This document shows, in pieces, positions 34,066-45,645 of a stretch of 64,000 bases of DNA (its first letter is position 1; every line of letters starts with the position of its first letter). The stretch comes from Ephydatia muelleri (taxonomy: Eukaryota > Porifera > Demospongiae > Spongillida > Spongillidae). The position numbers and the translations under genes were made by a program. The notes beneath the pieces were generated by a model. It was given only the letters and a program-made list of their open reading frames with translations. It had not been told where the DNA came from and ran no database searches. Location: positions 1,439,633 through 1,503,632 of the forward strand of contig JABACO010000015.1 in the NCBI GenBank assembly GCA_013339895.1, written 5' to 3'.

Positions 34066-36238
34066 TACGAATTTATCGCGCGAAGGGCGAGGGAGATGGA
34101 CACATTAAAACAGCTTGAAGGATGATGTAATAAAGTTACACTATCAGTCCCCTAATAAGCCTCTACTCCGGTAGTCTCGTACCCAGACCCAACTTTTCGC
34201 GGATGGCTTCTACTGTAATCTATTCGCAGCTGCGAAAAGTTGGCACTCCGAGGCGGTACATGTGCAGTAGAGTAGTGCTTTAATCTCCAGTTCTTTTTCT
34301 AGAACGTACGCGCCAGGTGGAATTAATGAACTCACAAATTCATAGTGGGCGCGTGCCTAGTGCCGATTTTCAATGGACTGAAACAGCCGTACCGTCATTT
34401 TTAATAGCCGTGTACGGTAACGTAACAACACGGAGGTTAAATAAGAGGTATCCACACTCAGCCACCATTTTTTTAATGTCTTTTGTTTTTCCTTTTCAGA
34501 GTTTATTGCAGGGTTTTGTCGATACTGCTGCAACCTTTATTATAAGTTTATTGTTTTTTTTCACTTGGGTTTGCTACCAAGTGATAATTAAGTACACCAT
34601 ATTTGACCAAATCGATTAATAATTTTGACCGACTCCTCTCAACATTGACAAGCATAGAAGATGACGCATTCTTCGCGTCATATTTAGTGTCGTACGCATA
34701 AAATACATGCTTGCATAACATATGTCTATCAAAATTCCATCTGGAACATGATCAGCCTTTAAGATCGGGGTAAGAGGTGCGCCATCATCAAACCAAGTCC
34801 ATCATACACAGTACGTACCGTAATTAAAAATGCAATATTTCTCCACGTCATATTATATCGCGCCTTAATAAGTCATATTGAGAATCGTCCATACATCGGT
34901 GGTCATCTTGTGATTTATTTTCAAATTGAATTTAAACACGTTTAGTATGTACAATAAATCGGTCTGATTATAATGTGTACTTTATAAATTGATATCATGA
35001 ACTGTTCTTTAACTAAAATCAAGACAAAAATTAATTTCTACATAATTTATTTATACATGTATGTCATTGCGCAATGCCTTGCGTCATCTGCCAATAAATA
35101 TGTAATTGACAATATTATCATAATGGTGAATAAATGTGCACAATAACTTGATTGTGCTTAACGTAATACATGGCGTCGTCATCGCGCATCGGCATTTATA
35201 TAGTCATGCAGCTTACACAGGAAATTTAAGTTGATTCGTTAGCACTTTCCAGTGCAGAACGACCTATGCAGGCTTGAGCCTTACATATCGTTCAATCTTT
35301 GTCTGCATGTGTGCATGTGGCTAGAGCGTCACAGACTCACAGTACACGTATAGCGCCCAAATTTAACTATACTTATGTGAAGGTTCGTAACGGAAAGCTT
35401 TATGTCTACACATCGGAGCGCTGAGCAGTCTACCACTAGGCCAAAGAGCCTCTGCATCAGGTCCAAAGCACACTCCACCCCCTCCCTAATACTTGCTGGC
35501 GTTGCCGCAGCAGGCCTAAAAGGTCCATGTCATCCCCACCAAAACATGCACGTTTCTGCACACAATGTGTGGTTTGTATATAGGGCTACATGTATAGTAT
35601 GTGCTTTAAAAAACATACACAATTTGCTCTCTTAGAACTGCTATAGCTAGTAGATCCAAATGTACATGTACACCAGGCCAGTTTAGACAATACACTATTC
35701 AGCTAGCTAACCACAGTTTACATAGCACACAATGAAAGAATATTAATATATTTATCATCAAGGGCAAAGTGTACAGAATGCGATGCGGCATCTTTGCCTA
35801 AGTGTTCATCACCACCAGTCAGACCCTGGACCTACATCAGGCTACATGTACCTACACAGGCCTAACCTGGACAATGTACATGTACCTACATCGGCCTAAT
35901 ATAACCTGGACCTAAATGTTCAAATACGAAGACCTACGTTTAAAAGCGCAGAATAGTTGCATTGTGTATGAGCTATATATTTCTGTCAGGAGCTAACAGT
36001 AGATCTTTAAGGTTTTGACGTAATAGACTGTGGAATTTTGTGATGAGGAACTCACCCCGTTGACTTCATGAACATTTGAAAAAAAGGCCCCTACAATTCA
36101 ATGGAACCGAGGGCTTATTCGGGAAAAATTTGGTATGCTTTCCCCATACTGTGTATGGAACGATTACGGAAATATGTCGTGATTACGCAAACCGCGAATT
36201 AATGAAGGGCTCCCGTTGACCGCTCATTTCTCGATATG
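34066..36238. other. No recognisable gene; AT-rich unique region before copy 2
   Basis: About 2.2 kb. It holds a half mini-element GTCTCGTACCCAGACCCA at 34173, followed by a short inverted pair (CCAACTTTTCGC / GCGAAAAGTTGG, 34190-34243), and repeated TGTACATGTACCTACA motifs near 35840-35900. The longest open frame (34317-34619) has low complexity and no family resemblance. I see no RNA gene. Confidence 0.6.
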
Positions 36239-36487
36239 TGTTGTAATGTTACTTTACTCTTTAGGGCTATTTCCGTGCCATGATTGCTTGGGGGCTAGAT
36301 TATATCTTGCATGCTGGCCAGTGTCTGAGAAGTGGGACTACGGCGTTATCCGGCGATGCTGCCCGGAGTCCATAGGAAGTGACCCGAGGCCCAGTGGGTA
36401 TTAATTAATGTGCCAAACAGTTTGTGCTCCATGCAGACCAATCGTTGAAGGTGAAACACGAGCGCCAAGCATTGGGTCGGACGAACC

Positions 36488-36623
36488 ATGGCGGCTTTCA
36501 TGATGGGCGAGATCATAGTTTGGTGTCAGGGTGCCCCGTTAATTCAAAATGCAAGCACCTGTGCAACAAGAATTTTCTTCTCCTGCAGCACATGAAGCAC
36601 ATCCCCAACGCCAACCCGCAGGA
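36488..36623 (+). pseudogene. Tyrosylprotein sulfotransferase relic (copy 2)
   Basis: Same relic as at 250-385, in copy 2, with nearly identical sequence. It contains the CNK..LLLQHMKHI coding remnant in a different frame from the preceding AFMMGEIIV remnant. Confidence 0.7.
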
Positions 36624-37026
36624 TTCGTACAAGTCAAAGAGAATTATTTTATCCATGTACAAAATTGGAGAGAAAAAGATAATTGGCGATAACTTCAATA
36701 GTTAATTTGATCTCTCTAAAACTGGGAGTAAGTCATTGGCAGTTTGAACTTTTGCTTGATCATACCTTAGGCATCTATAAGATAACTTGAAATGAGTGGT
36801 CATTTAGGCGAATCATGCACGCAACGAGGTCGTAACGATATACGTGTATATGGTACAGTACTACGATGCGGTGCAACAGCCGGCGCTATATACAACATGT
36901 AAAAAGCACGCACGCACCGACTGCAGCACCTCCTATACTTTTGATCCATGCATTTGGCATTCTATAGCAACCTTTTCGCCACACAGAAATGATTTTACAT
37001 ACACGCCGGCACACACACTGATGCAT

Positions 37027-37286
37027 TATATGGGACAGTTTCCGCGAAAATTGCCCCACGGTTAAAATGTTATAAAAATGCATCGCGTTTGAATCGCTAT
37101 AACTTCTCAACGGATAATGCTATCGACTTCCTATTTTCAATACTTCATACTACACCATTTCACTATGAAGTGTTGAATATAGGAAGTCGATAGCGTTATC
37201 CGTTGGGAAGTTATAGCGGTTCAAATGCGATGCATGTTTATAACATTTTTAACCGTGGGGCAATTTTCGCGGAAACTGTCCCATAT
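37027..37286. mobile_element. Foldback MITE with ~115-bp inverted arms (copy 2)
   Basis: Same element as 803-1050. Here both ends are complete: the outer termini read TATATGGGACAGTTTCC on both sides when one is inverted. AT-rich flanks prevent a secure target-site call. Confidence 0.82.
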
Positions 37287-38097
37287 ATACTATAATTATA
37301 GAGCTGCCAGACGTTATAAAAATCTGCCTGCAGAATCTGTCAGCCCTCCATGCATAAACCCGTGCTTGCAGGCACTCGTATATATGGAAGCGCGTGCGTG
37401 CAGTCCCCTTACAAGTTCACTGTTTAGTATTTCTATTTGACACATGCATCTCGACCTCATGCAAGAAGTGGCCTCAGTATTGCATGCACATTGTTAGCTT
37501 TTCAGTATTATGCATATAAAGTCGTATCTATATATAGAATTGGCGCTATTCTAAAAAATATGCTGCCGGTCCCGGATGCACGCATGCATGCAAACATATT
37601 TGGTACATGTACCTCAATGAAGTAACTGCTGCCTGGTGGCGCTATTTACTTGTAGCGAACATGTCCTTGGAAAGGGGGTGGAGCCGGGTATGCACAGTCC
37701 TTTTGTCCAGTTATCTATATACAGTTGCTCAAACGATCTATGCTTCATTGGGTTGCGTGGGCAACAGGTTTCACATCATGGTATCAAATGAATGCAGGTG
37801 GGATTTAAAATCTTTTATTGGTAAAGAAGAAACGCCTCCTCTCCTTCCCCCTCTTCCCCCCCCCCCCCCCTACCCTTCTAAACAAATGCAAGATGCCTGC
37901 ATGAATGAGACTCCGCCCCGCCCCCAACCCAAGTGTGCTTTAGAAGCCTCTAACGCAATTGTGCTTTATAAATTTAAAGATTACAAAGATTACAATGTAT
38001 ACATGTCTATTTCGAAATGCACTGAATTGCATGAAGTATACCATAATTGTATTTCAAATATTGATTGGGAAGGTAGTACGCAAGTTCCCAAGCCATC

Positions 38098-38888
38098 ATG
38101 CTTGAATCGTCAGTTCGGCGCAAGATCATTTTCCTGCTTTCCGTTGCGTACAGCATATGCCTCCTGAACAGGCTGAGCTCCCCTTATATATGCGTCACAC
38201 CAAAGGAGGATGCACCGCTAACCAAAGATGCCAACATCTGGAAACCCAAGCCACTCGCATCCCGACCGGTCGTCTTCGTGGGCGGGTGTCCACGGAGTGG
38301 GACGACGCTCACCAGGGCGATGCTGGACGCACATCCGGACATTCGTTGCGGGCAAGAGACTCATGTGATCCCCTCTGTACTCGATTCTTACGAACGGATT
38401 GTCCAGATGGGACGTCAAGGCCTCGAGAACTCGGACGTGTCGGATGGAACCCTGTTCCGTGCCACAAAGGCTTTCGTCTCCAAAATAATTGAGGGTCACG
38501 GTGCCCCTTCCAAGTACCTGTGCAACAAGGACCCGCTCCTCCTCCAACACATGCAGACCATAGCGCGGATGTTCCCCAAGGCCAAGTTCCTGCTCATGGT
38601 CCGGGACGGTCGGGCCGTGACCCATTCCATCGTGAGTCGGAACATCGTCATCACCAACGTGGACATTACGAGTCACATCAACGTGGCAGCGTTCTGGTGT
38701 GTCGCAACAAAGATGATGATAACCGATTGCACACAAATGGCCGAGCAGTGCATGATTGTGTTCTACGAGAAGCTGGTGGGCGACCCTTCCACGCAGATGA
38801 AGGAGGTGCTTCGCTTCTTAGACATCCCTTGGCACGATAACGTCCTCCGCCATCACGAGATGATAGGATCAGAGGTTTTCCTTTCCAA
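38098..38888 (+). CDS. TPST: TPST-like sulfotransferase, large exon A1 (copy 2)
   Basis: Copy 2 equivalent of 1859-2649, with the same 264 codons to the in-frame stop that overlaps the AA|GTAAGT donor. The type II anchor, PRSGTT loop, catalytic Glu, LCNKDP lysine and two Cys pairs are all kept. The substrate-binding Arg pair is replaced by His and Ser as in copy 1. Splicing to the exon at 41921 would add the C-terminal 58 residues. The reading frame is open in both copies, which supports a functional gene. Confidence 0.85.
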
Positions 38889-39007
38889 GTAAGTCGCTTC
38901 ACTAACACATTTGAATTGGTGCATATGTGCATTGTTGTTAAATAGCTAGGTACAGAGCCATGCTGAATAAACTAATGTACGCTGCTGTTATAGGGATAGA
39001 ACGCTTG

Positions 39008-39065
39008 GCCTCGTCCCCAGATCGTATTTTTGTATTATATATAAATGTGGCCTGGGGACGAGACT
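39008..39065. mobile_element. Mini inverted-repeat element, CTCGTCCCCAGG family (copy 2)
   Basis: Copy 2 equivalent of 2771-2826, with the same inverted ends and AT-rich centre and a few substitutions. Confidence 0.55.
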
Positions 39066-39307
39066 AGCTAGCCGACATAGACGTACCGGTGATGTAATAC
39101 ATTCGGTGCACCGAGACTAGAGGTATGCTACTCCTGTTATTGGTGGAAGTTATTCGCTAGCGACGGAGGATGTACAATCCAGTCAGCTCACAGCGCGTCG
39201 AACCAATTCTTTGAGTTCCAATTGTTATCACTTACATTCTGGTACAAAATGCTGGTTAACATTGGCATTGGAAATTAAGAATTACGTTATTTTTATTTTA
39301 TTATTAT

Positions 39308-40338
39308 CGAGGGGGGGGGCAAAAAACAAAGTGGAAGACACCATCCCCCAACTTTGAAGAGCTCATTGAGAGCATCACAAATATGCTATTATTCTTTGCA
39401 GGGGGGTCTAGGAAAAAAAGTTATGAGGTGTCAAAGTTTTGGGGGGGGGGGGGGGGGGTCTATGCCTTAAATGAATTTTTGAAAAAATTCATGACATTTA
39501 TGTATTTTTTTTTTTTGCAACATAGCGGACAACATCATACAGTTCGTAGTGTCCATAGGTTTTTTATGCGTGCGAAGATTTGGTTTAAGTCAACTATCTG
39601 CCCAGTAGCGCGATTCTATATTATTATTTGTACGGAAATTAGCCGGTGAGGGCCACTGAGGGCCACTGTACTTATCACATGATTGAGGCTAATTTGCAAA
39701 ACCACACACTTTCATCATGAATATAACTATTTGCGATCGTTGCAACGTACAGCTTCAAATACCGCTGATAGACGAGATCAATCTACGACAGCATCAACAA
39801 TCCAAGAGTTGTAAAGCGGTTGCTGCTAAGGTAAAAGCTAGCGCTAGTTAACTTCGTTGTTAAGACACGTGTTTGCAAGTAAGTGATGCTACAGCAGCTG
39901 CTGTGCAACCCGTAACGCCTATTTCGAGTCCGTCTTCCACATCTGCAGAAGAGATTGTGGGTGTGGAAGTGGAAGCAGAAGGTGAGCATGATGCTTGTAA
40001 ATAGAAGTGAAGAGGAATCGAAGACGGACATGCTAATGGAGCGATCGGATCTCTTTGTTATGGAGCAAGTTAATGCGAGAGGAATGGGAATAACTACAAC
40101 TATTTATAAGCGCAATGCGGCAATGTGTAGTATATAGTGTATCTATGCAAGTTTGTGCGCGATTGCATTCTTATTATTAATAGAGGTGCGGTCAATTGTC
40201 GATTACGTAATGATTTTAAGGGGCGTGGTCTAAAAATGGGCGTGTTCGTAGGCGGAGGGGGGGGGGGTTGACCTGGACCTTGATTTTAAGAATTTTTGGG
40301 ATGGTGTCTATAACTTTTTTTTTTGCCCCCCCCCCTCG
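39308..40338. mobile_element. 1031-bp DNA transposon with terminal inverted repeats, copy 2 only
   Basis: The ends read CGAGGGGGGGGGCAAAAAA and, inverted, the same with a longer A-run. The inverted repeat resumes with GACACCATCCC after ~10 mismatched bases. Copy 1 has the empty site (position ~3055), and ATTAT flanks both ends, consistent with a 5-bp target duplication, although the site is AT-repetitive. Inside, an ATG at 39717 starts MNITICDRCNVQLQIP and continues to HQQSKSCKAVAAKVKASAS before TAA, with a C-x2-C...H-x5-C zinc-finger-like pattern. An AAG|GTAAAA donor is followed by an open stretch SDATAAAVQPVTPISSPSST. It looks like a non-autonomous derivative that keeps the 5' end of a spliced transposase gene. 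Family not recognised. Confidence 0.85.
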
Positions 40339-40693
40339 ATTATTATATATATTTTTTGCTGAGCGTGTGGGGCTATTCAACACCAAAGACGAATATCGCA
40401 TGCGTACTCAGTGGTCGGGATGTCTTCCAACGGTTACGGGAGCTACTTTGGCTACGCCGTTCTCAGTGTGCAACTTCTCGTCATTCTCAGGCCTCGAAAG
40501 ACTGAACCGCGAGATAGCCGTTGCAAGGCGCACGGGTAATCGCAGGCTTGGATCATGTATGGCTATAGGTGACGTCTCAACGATGTATCCATGCAGAGAC
40601 AATATCTATCTCTGATCCATGAGACCTCGACTGCGAAAAGTATATAAGGCTGGGGACGAGACTAGGCACAAATTTTTGGTGCACGCCGTTGTT

Positions 40694-41487
40694 ATGCGCG
40701 AACCAGCCGTTTCATTTTTCGGGCCAATATCACGACACGAAGCTCTTTTCTTCTTTTGCGTCGTGGTCAACACTTGCTCCCTGAACATGCTCATGCAGAA
40801 ACCTTACTTCTGCGCAGCACCGGAAGGCGCCTCTCCCTCCACATTGACATCGAAGGCGCTTTCATCTCGGCTTGTCATCTTAATTGGAGGGCATACAGGG
40901 AGCGGAACGACACTCGCCAGAGCGATACTGGACGCACACCCAGACATTCGCTGCCGAATCGAGTCCATGGGTATGCATAAAATATTGCAGCTGTATCGGG
41001 ACGTGCATGAGCTGGATGTCGCTGCCGTGCGCCTCGAGGGCGCGGGAATACCAAGGCGTTTGATTAATCGAGCCTCGAGAGCCTTCCTGGCCGAAATCTT
41101 TGCAGAACGTGGGAATGGCTCTTCCTCCAGCGCTAAATATCTGTGCTACAAGGGCCCCCTATTGCCAGACATGAGTGCGCTTTCGGCGCTTTTGCCCAAG
41201 TCCAAATTCATATTTATGTTGAGGGATGTTAGGGCCGTAGCCCACTCCGTCGTGAACGGTCTGAACATCAGTCACCTCCTTATAGCCCGAGTCTGGAACA
41301 AGTTGGTAAAAATGACGGTCGAAGACTGTTCCCGTTTAGCCAACAGGTGCATGATTGTGTTCTACGAGAAGCTGGTGGGCGACCCTTCCACGCAGATGAA
41401 GGAGGTGCTTCGCTTCTTGGACATCCCTTGGCACGATAACGTCCTCCGCCATCACGAGACGATAGGATCAGAGGTCTTTCTCTCCGA
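40694..41487 (+). CDS. TPST: TPST-like sulfotransferase, large exon A2, divergent active site (copy 2)
   Basis: Copy 2 equivalent of 3405-4198, again fully open, with a few amino-acid changes (for example MQKPYF versus MQTPYF and ERGNG versus ERENG). Here an in-frame ATG at 40619 would add 25 residues, but a one-base difference just upstream breaks that extension in copy 1, so I use 40694. The same active-site losses are present: TGSGTT for PRSGTT, and RIESMGMHK for GEETR..PR. Seeing them in both copies means they are not sequencing errors. Confidence 0.82.
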
Positions 41488-41920
41488 GTAAGGTTCACGG
41501 ATTAAATTGCGCACGTGCATGGTGTGACCTTCCTTCCATCCCTGTTCACACCCTCCTCGTGACCACACAATTACGATGTAGTGGTAGGAGGAGGAAGAGA
41601 AACATTTCAGTTACACTGAGAATTGTCTCTTCCTTTGCCCGTGGACCAGATCTTACATTATCCAATTGTTAATTTGTCCATTTTGTTCATTTGCATGTAG
41701 TCTTGAGCTCAGTATCCCTTTTTGTACTGTGGGTCACTTGCAGTGCTATATCTGTTTAGCAGCTGTTCCTATTGCTGGACAAGTGTTTTGGCATGTGCTC
41801 ACTCAATGACTTAGCAGCTGTTGTGTTGATGATGTACTACAGCAATGCACCCACATAGATACTTTGCTCTATCTCTTTTTGTTGCTTTCTTCTTTCATGT
41901 AACTTCATACCACCATGTAG

Positions 41921-42098
41921 AATGGAGCCTTCGACTGATCAGGTGAAGAAGCCAATCAACACAGAGTCCTTGGATACATGGCGTACTAGCATACCACCAG
42001 CCATCTTGGAGCAGATATGGGAGGAGTGTGACATGCTGAAAGAGTTAGGTTACCCCAAGTACACTGCTGACAGCATAGCATCAAATTTGACAGTATAA
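41921..42098 (+). CDS. TPST: TPST shared terminal exon (copy 2)
   Basis: Copy 2 equivalent of 4640-4817, with the same acceptor, length and stop. It fits in phase with the donors at 38889 and 41488. The encoded WRTSIPPAILEQIWEECDML corresponds to the TPST helix that follows the conserved KPVN segment. Confidence 0.85.
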
Positions 42099-42309
42099 AT
42101 GTATTTTATCTCGCACATCATTTCTGACACATATATCCACATGACCTTTATGTACTTTCACATGACCTTCATGTACCCTCACATGACCTTCAGGTACCCT
42201 CACATGACCTTCACATACCATCATATTATGACCTTTTACAACACCCTCATCCACTTTGAGCCAAAGTCTGCCAACAGATGCTGTGTGCAGTAATAGAATG
42301 AAGGGAAGC

Positions 42310-42499
42310 AGGGACCATGGGAGGAGGGACCATGGGAGGAGGGGTCATGGGAGGAGGGACCATGGGAGGAGGGACCATGGGAGGAGGGGTCATGGGAGAA
42401 GGGACCATGGAAGGAGGGGTCATGGGAGGAGGGGTCATGGGAGAAGGGACCATGGAAGGAGGGGTCATGGAAGGAGGGGTCATGGGAGGAGGGGTCATG
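42310..42499. repeat. 15-bp minisatellite ATGGGAGGAGGGGTC (copy 2, ~12-13 units)
   Basis: Shorter allele of the array at 5030-5367, with the same unit types in a different order. This shows copy-number change since the two copies separated. Confidence 0.95.
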
Positions 42500-42666
42500 C
42501 AGTCTCTACTCTGTACCATGTGTGGTGCAAGGTTCATCTGTGTTACGTGTTGGGTAAAGGGAGGGGAGATGTGTGCAGGCATGCTCACAGGAGGCCTACA
42601 TGGTATTGGTGCAATTAAAAATGAAATATAAAATAATGGTACAAGTTAATATGCACTGCCATAGCT

Positions 42667-45609
42667 CTAGTCTCGTCTTGACAATGCCTTTTGCATATCA
42701 GTGATGATATTCTGAGCACATGTCAATATTTCCAAGCACTTGAGCTCTTTCTTGTCTGCCAGAGCTAAGGTATAGAAAAGAACAACTGCCATGGTAACAA
42801 CTGCCATGGTAACAAGACTCCATTCTCAAGGCATTTATAGTTGCATGTTAGCTAATACAGTTCATCATCTTGAACATTGTCCAATTCTTTCTTATTCACA
42901 ATAATACTCCTTTGTTGGATTACATTGTCCCACATATTCAAGAACTCAAAGGCTTAAAGAAATAAGTTATCTAGTACAAGGCAGAAACCATCTTAGGGCC
43001 TGTTGATATTAAAGCAGGTTTTGATATGAAGACTCAGGATATAGGAGGAACATGGGCACATGAGGACATAGGAGCATGGGCACATGTGAACATAGGAACA
43101 TGGGCAGGTGCGAACATTGGAACATGGGTACGTGTGAACATAGGAATATGGGCAGGTGTGAACATTGAACATGGGTACATGTGAACATAGGAACATGGGC
43201 ACATGTGAACATGGGCACATGCAAACATAGGCACATGCAGACATAGGAGCATGGGCACATGCGAACATAGGCACGTGCGGGCATAGGAACATAGGCATGT
43301 GTGATCATAGGAACATGGGCACATGCGAACATAGGCACGTGCGGGCATAGGAACATAGGCACGTGTGGGCATAGGAACATAGGCACGTGCAGGCATAGGA
43401 ACATAGGCACGTGCGGGCATAGGAACATAGGCACGTGCGGGCATAGGAACATAGGCACGTGCGGGCATAGGAACATAGGCACGTGCGGGCATAGGAACAT
43501 AGGCACGTGCGGGCATAGGAGTATGGGCACGTGAGAGCAAAGGAACATGAGAACGTGGGAGCAGAGGAGCAAGGAACACACATCCATCGAACATCTTACA
43601 AGTGAACAGATTGACAATATCACTGGGGTCCATGTGTGCATCCATGATGGCATTCCTTGGGACGGAAGGCAAAGGGTTAAAGGAGAGGGACGAGAGGGGA
43701 GGTAGGTGCCTTACTTGTATTGGTTTATGATGGCCAAAGCAAAGAACTCCTCAAAATGGACAGAGACCAGAACTTTTGCAGCCCATGTGGCCTCCCAGAG
43801 ACGAAACACATGTTCATATTCGAACTCTGACGACCAGGATGCATACATCACATGATCACTCCTCCCAAACTACGTAAGTAATCAAGTGTACAATCACTGA
43901 TGACCACACCCACCCACCCACCAAGCCTAAGCAACGATGTGTAGTTTTTGTCAACAAAATAAACTTGATTTGTGAACATGAAACCACAAGCAAAAAACAA
44001 GCATGCATCATTCTATAAACATATTAACGTCCTGTTCTGGCTAATTGATCACATTAACCCTCCTCATCCCCAGCACAATCCTCTCTCCACATACACATAG
44101 ACACACACACACAAATGACCCTCTGTACCTCTTTTAAAGCCCACCAGAAACCAACGGTAGCAATAAAACAGACTGTCACCCATTGGCTTTTCCTGAAGGT
44201 ATTGAAAGAAATCTGTATCTGTCACCTGAGAGGATGGGAGGGGTGAGGAGGGGGAGGGTGGGGGCAATGAAGAGTAATCAAAATTACGCATCAGAATGTT
44301 GCGAGGACACAACACTACCAGCCTTGATCAAATCACATGCAATCACATTTATAGACTCCCTCCCTTCCACTCACCTCTCTCCTCCCACCTGCCCCTCCCT
44401 CTCTCACCTACCTCCCTTTCCACACCTCTCTCCTCCCACCTGGCCCCTCCCTCTCACCTCCTCCCTTCATCACATTCTCCTCACAACTGGCCCCTCCCTC
44501 TCTCCACCTACCTCCCTTCCATCCCTCCTCTCCTCCACCTGCCCCTACCTCCCTTCCATCACCATCACCTCTCTCCTCCAACCTGCCCCTACCTCCCTTC
44601 CATCACCTCTCTCCTCCCACCTGCCCCTACCTCCCTCCATCACCTCTCTCCTCCAACCTCCCCTCTCTCTCACCTACCTCCATTCCATCACCTCTCTCCT
44701 CCCACCTGCCCCTACCTCCCTCCTCACCTCTCTCCTCCTCACCTGCCCTCCCTCTCTTCCTACACCTCGCTTCCTCCCTCCTCCCCCTCACCTCCTACAT
44801 CCCCAAATCCCTCTCCTCCTCCCTACCTCCTGCTCCCCTCCTACCTCCCCCTCACCTCTTACCTACCCCTCCCTCTCACCTCCTACCTCCCACTCCCTCT
44901 CTCCTCCTACCTTCTCCCCCTCCCCTCCTACCTCTCCCTCACCTCTTACCTCCCCCCCTCCCTCTCTCCTCCTACCTACCTCCAGTAGCTCCCTCAGATT
45001 GGTCATTCGTGTGTTCATACCAACTTCAGGTGGAAACAATTCTCTTTGTGTCGCCATCAGCTTCAAGTAACAGCTGTATGCAAGTGACTCTGAGAGAAGG
45101 CAGAGAGAGACACAGTGTGGCATGTACAAATCTTGATACATGCACATGTGCATACATGCATACAAACATACACGTCACATACACACATACACATACATGC
45201 ATGCACATGTACATACACACATACTCATACATGTGTATGAGATTACGTGTGTGCCCCTCCCACCTGTAATGCTCAATCCCCCGGACACCTCACCGGACAC
45301 AACCTTCAGCCACTGCCCCAACCAAGCCTCACCAGCCCCTCCCACCTGTAATGCCTCACCAGCCCCTCCCACCTATAATGCCTCACCAGCCCCTCCCACC
45401 TGTAATGCCTCACCAGCCCCTCCCACCTGTAATGCCTCACCAGCCCCTCCCACCTGTAATGCCTCACCAGCCCCTCCCACCTGTAATGCCTCACCAGCCC
45501 CTCCCACCTGTAATGCCTCACCATCGTCAAACACCACAAGCAGAGGTGCCAGAAGGTCACACATCCCCTGGGAGTACCCATCACTCATGTGAGCCCAGAC
45601 GTAGCTGAA

Positions 45610-45645
<36 letters not shown>

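Noticed and set aside
34317-34619. 100-codon open frame in the unique region
   Set aside because: Low-complexity hydrophobic end, no recognisable domain, no promoter or splice support.
35402-35635. 77-codon open frame
   Set aside because: No domain and no homologue that I recognise; within AT-rich non-coding DNA.
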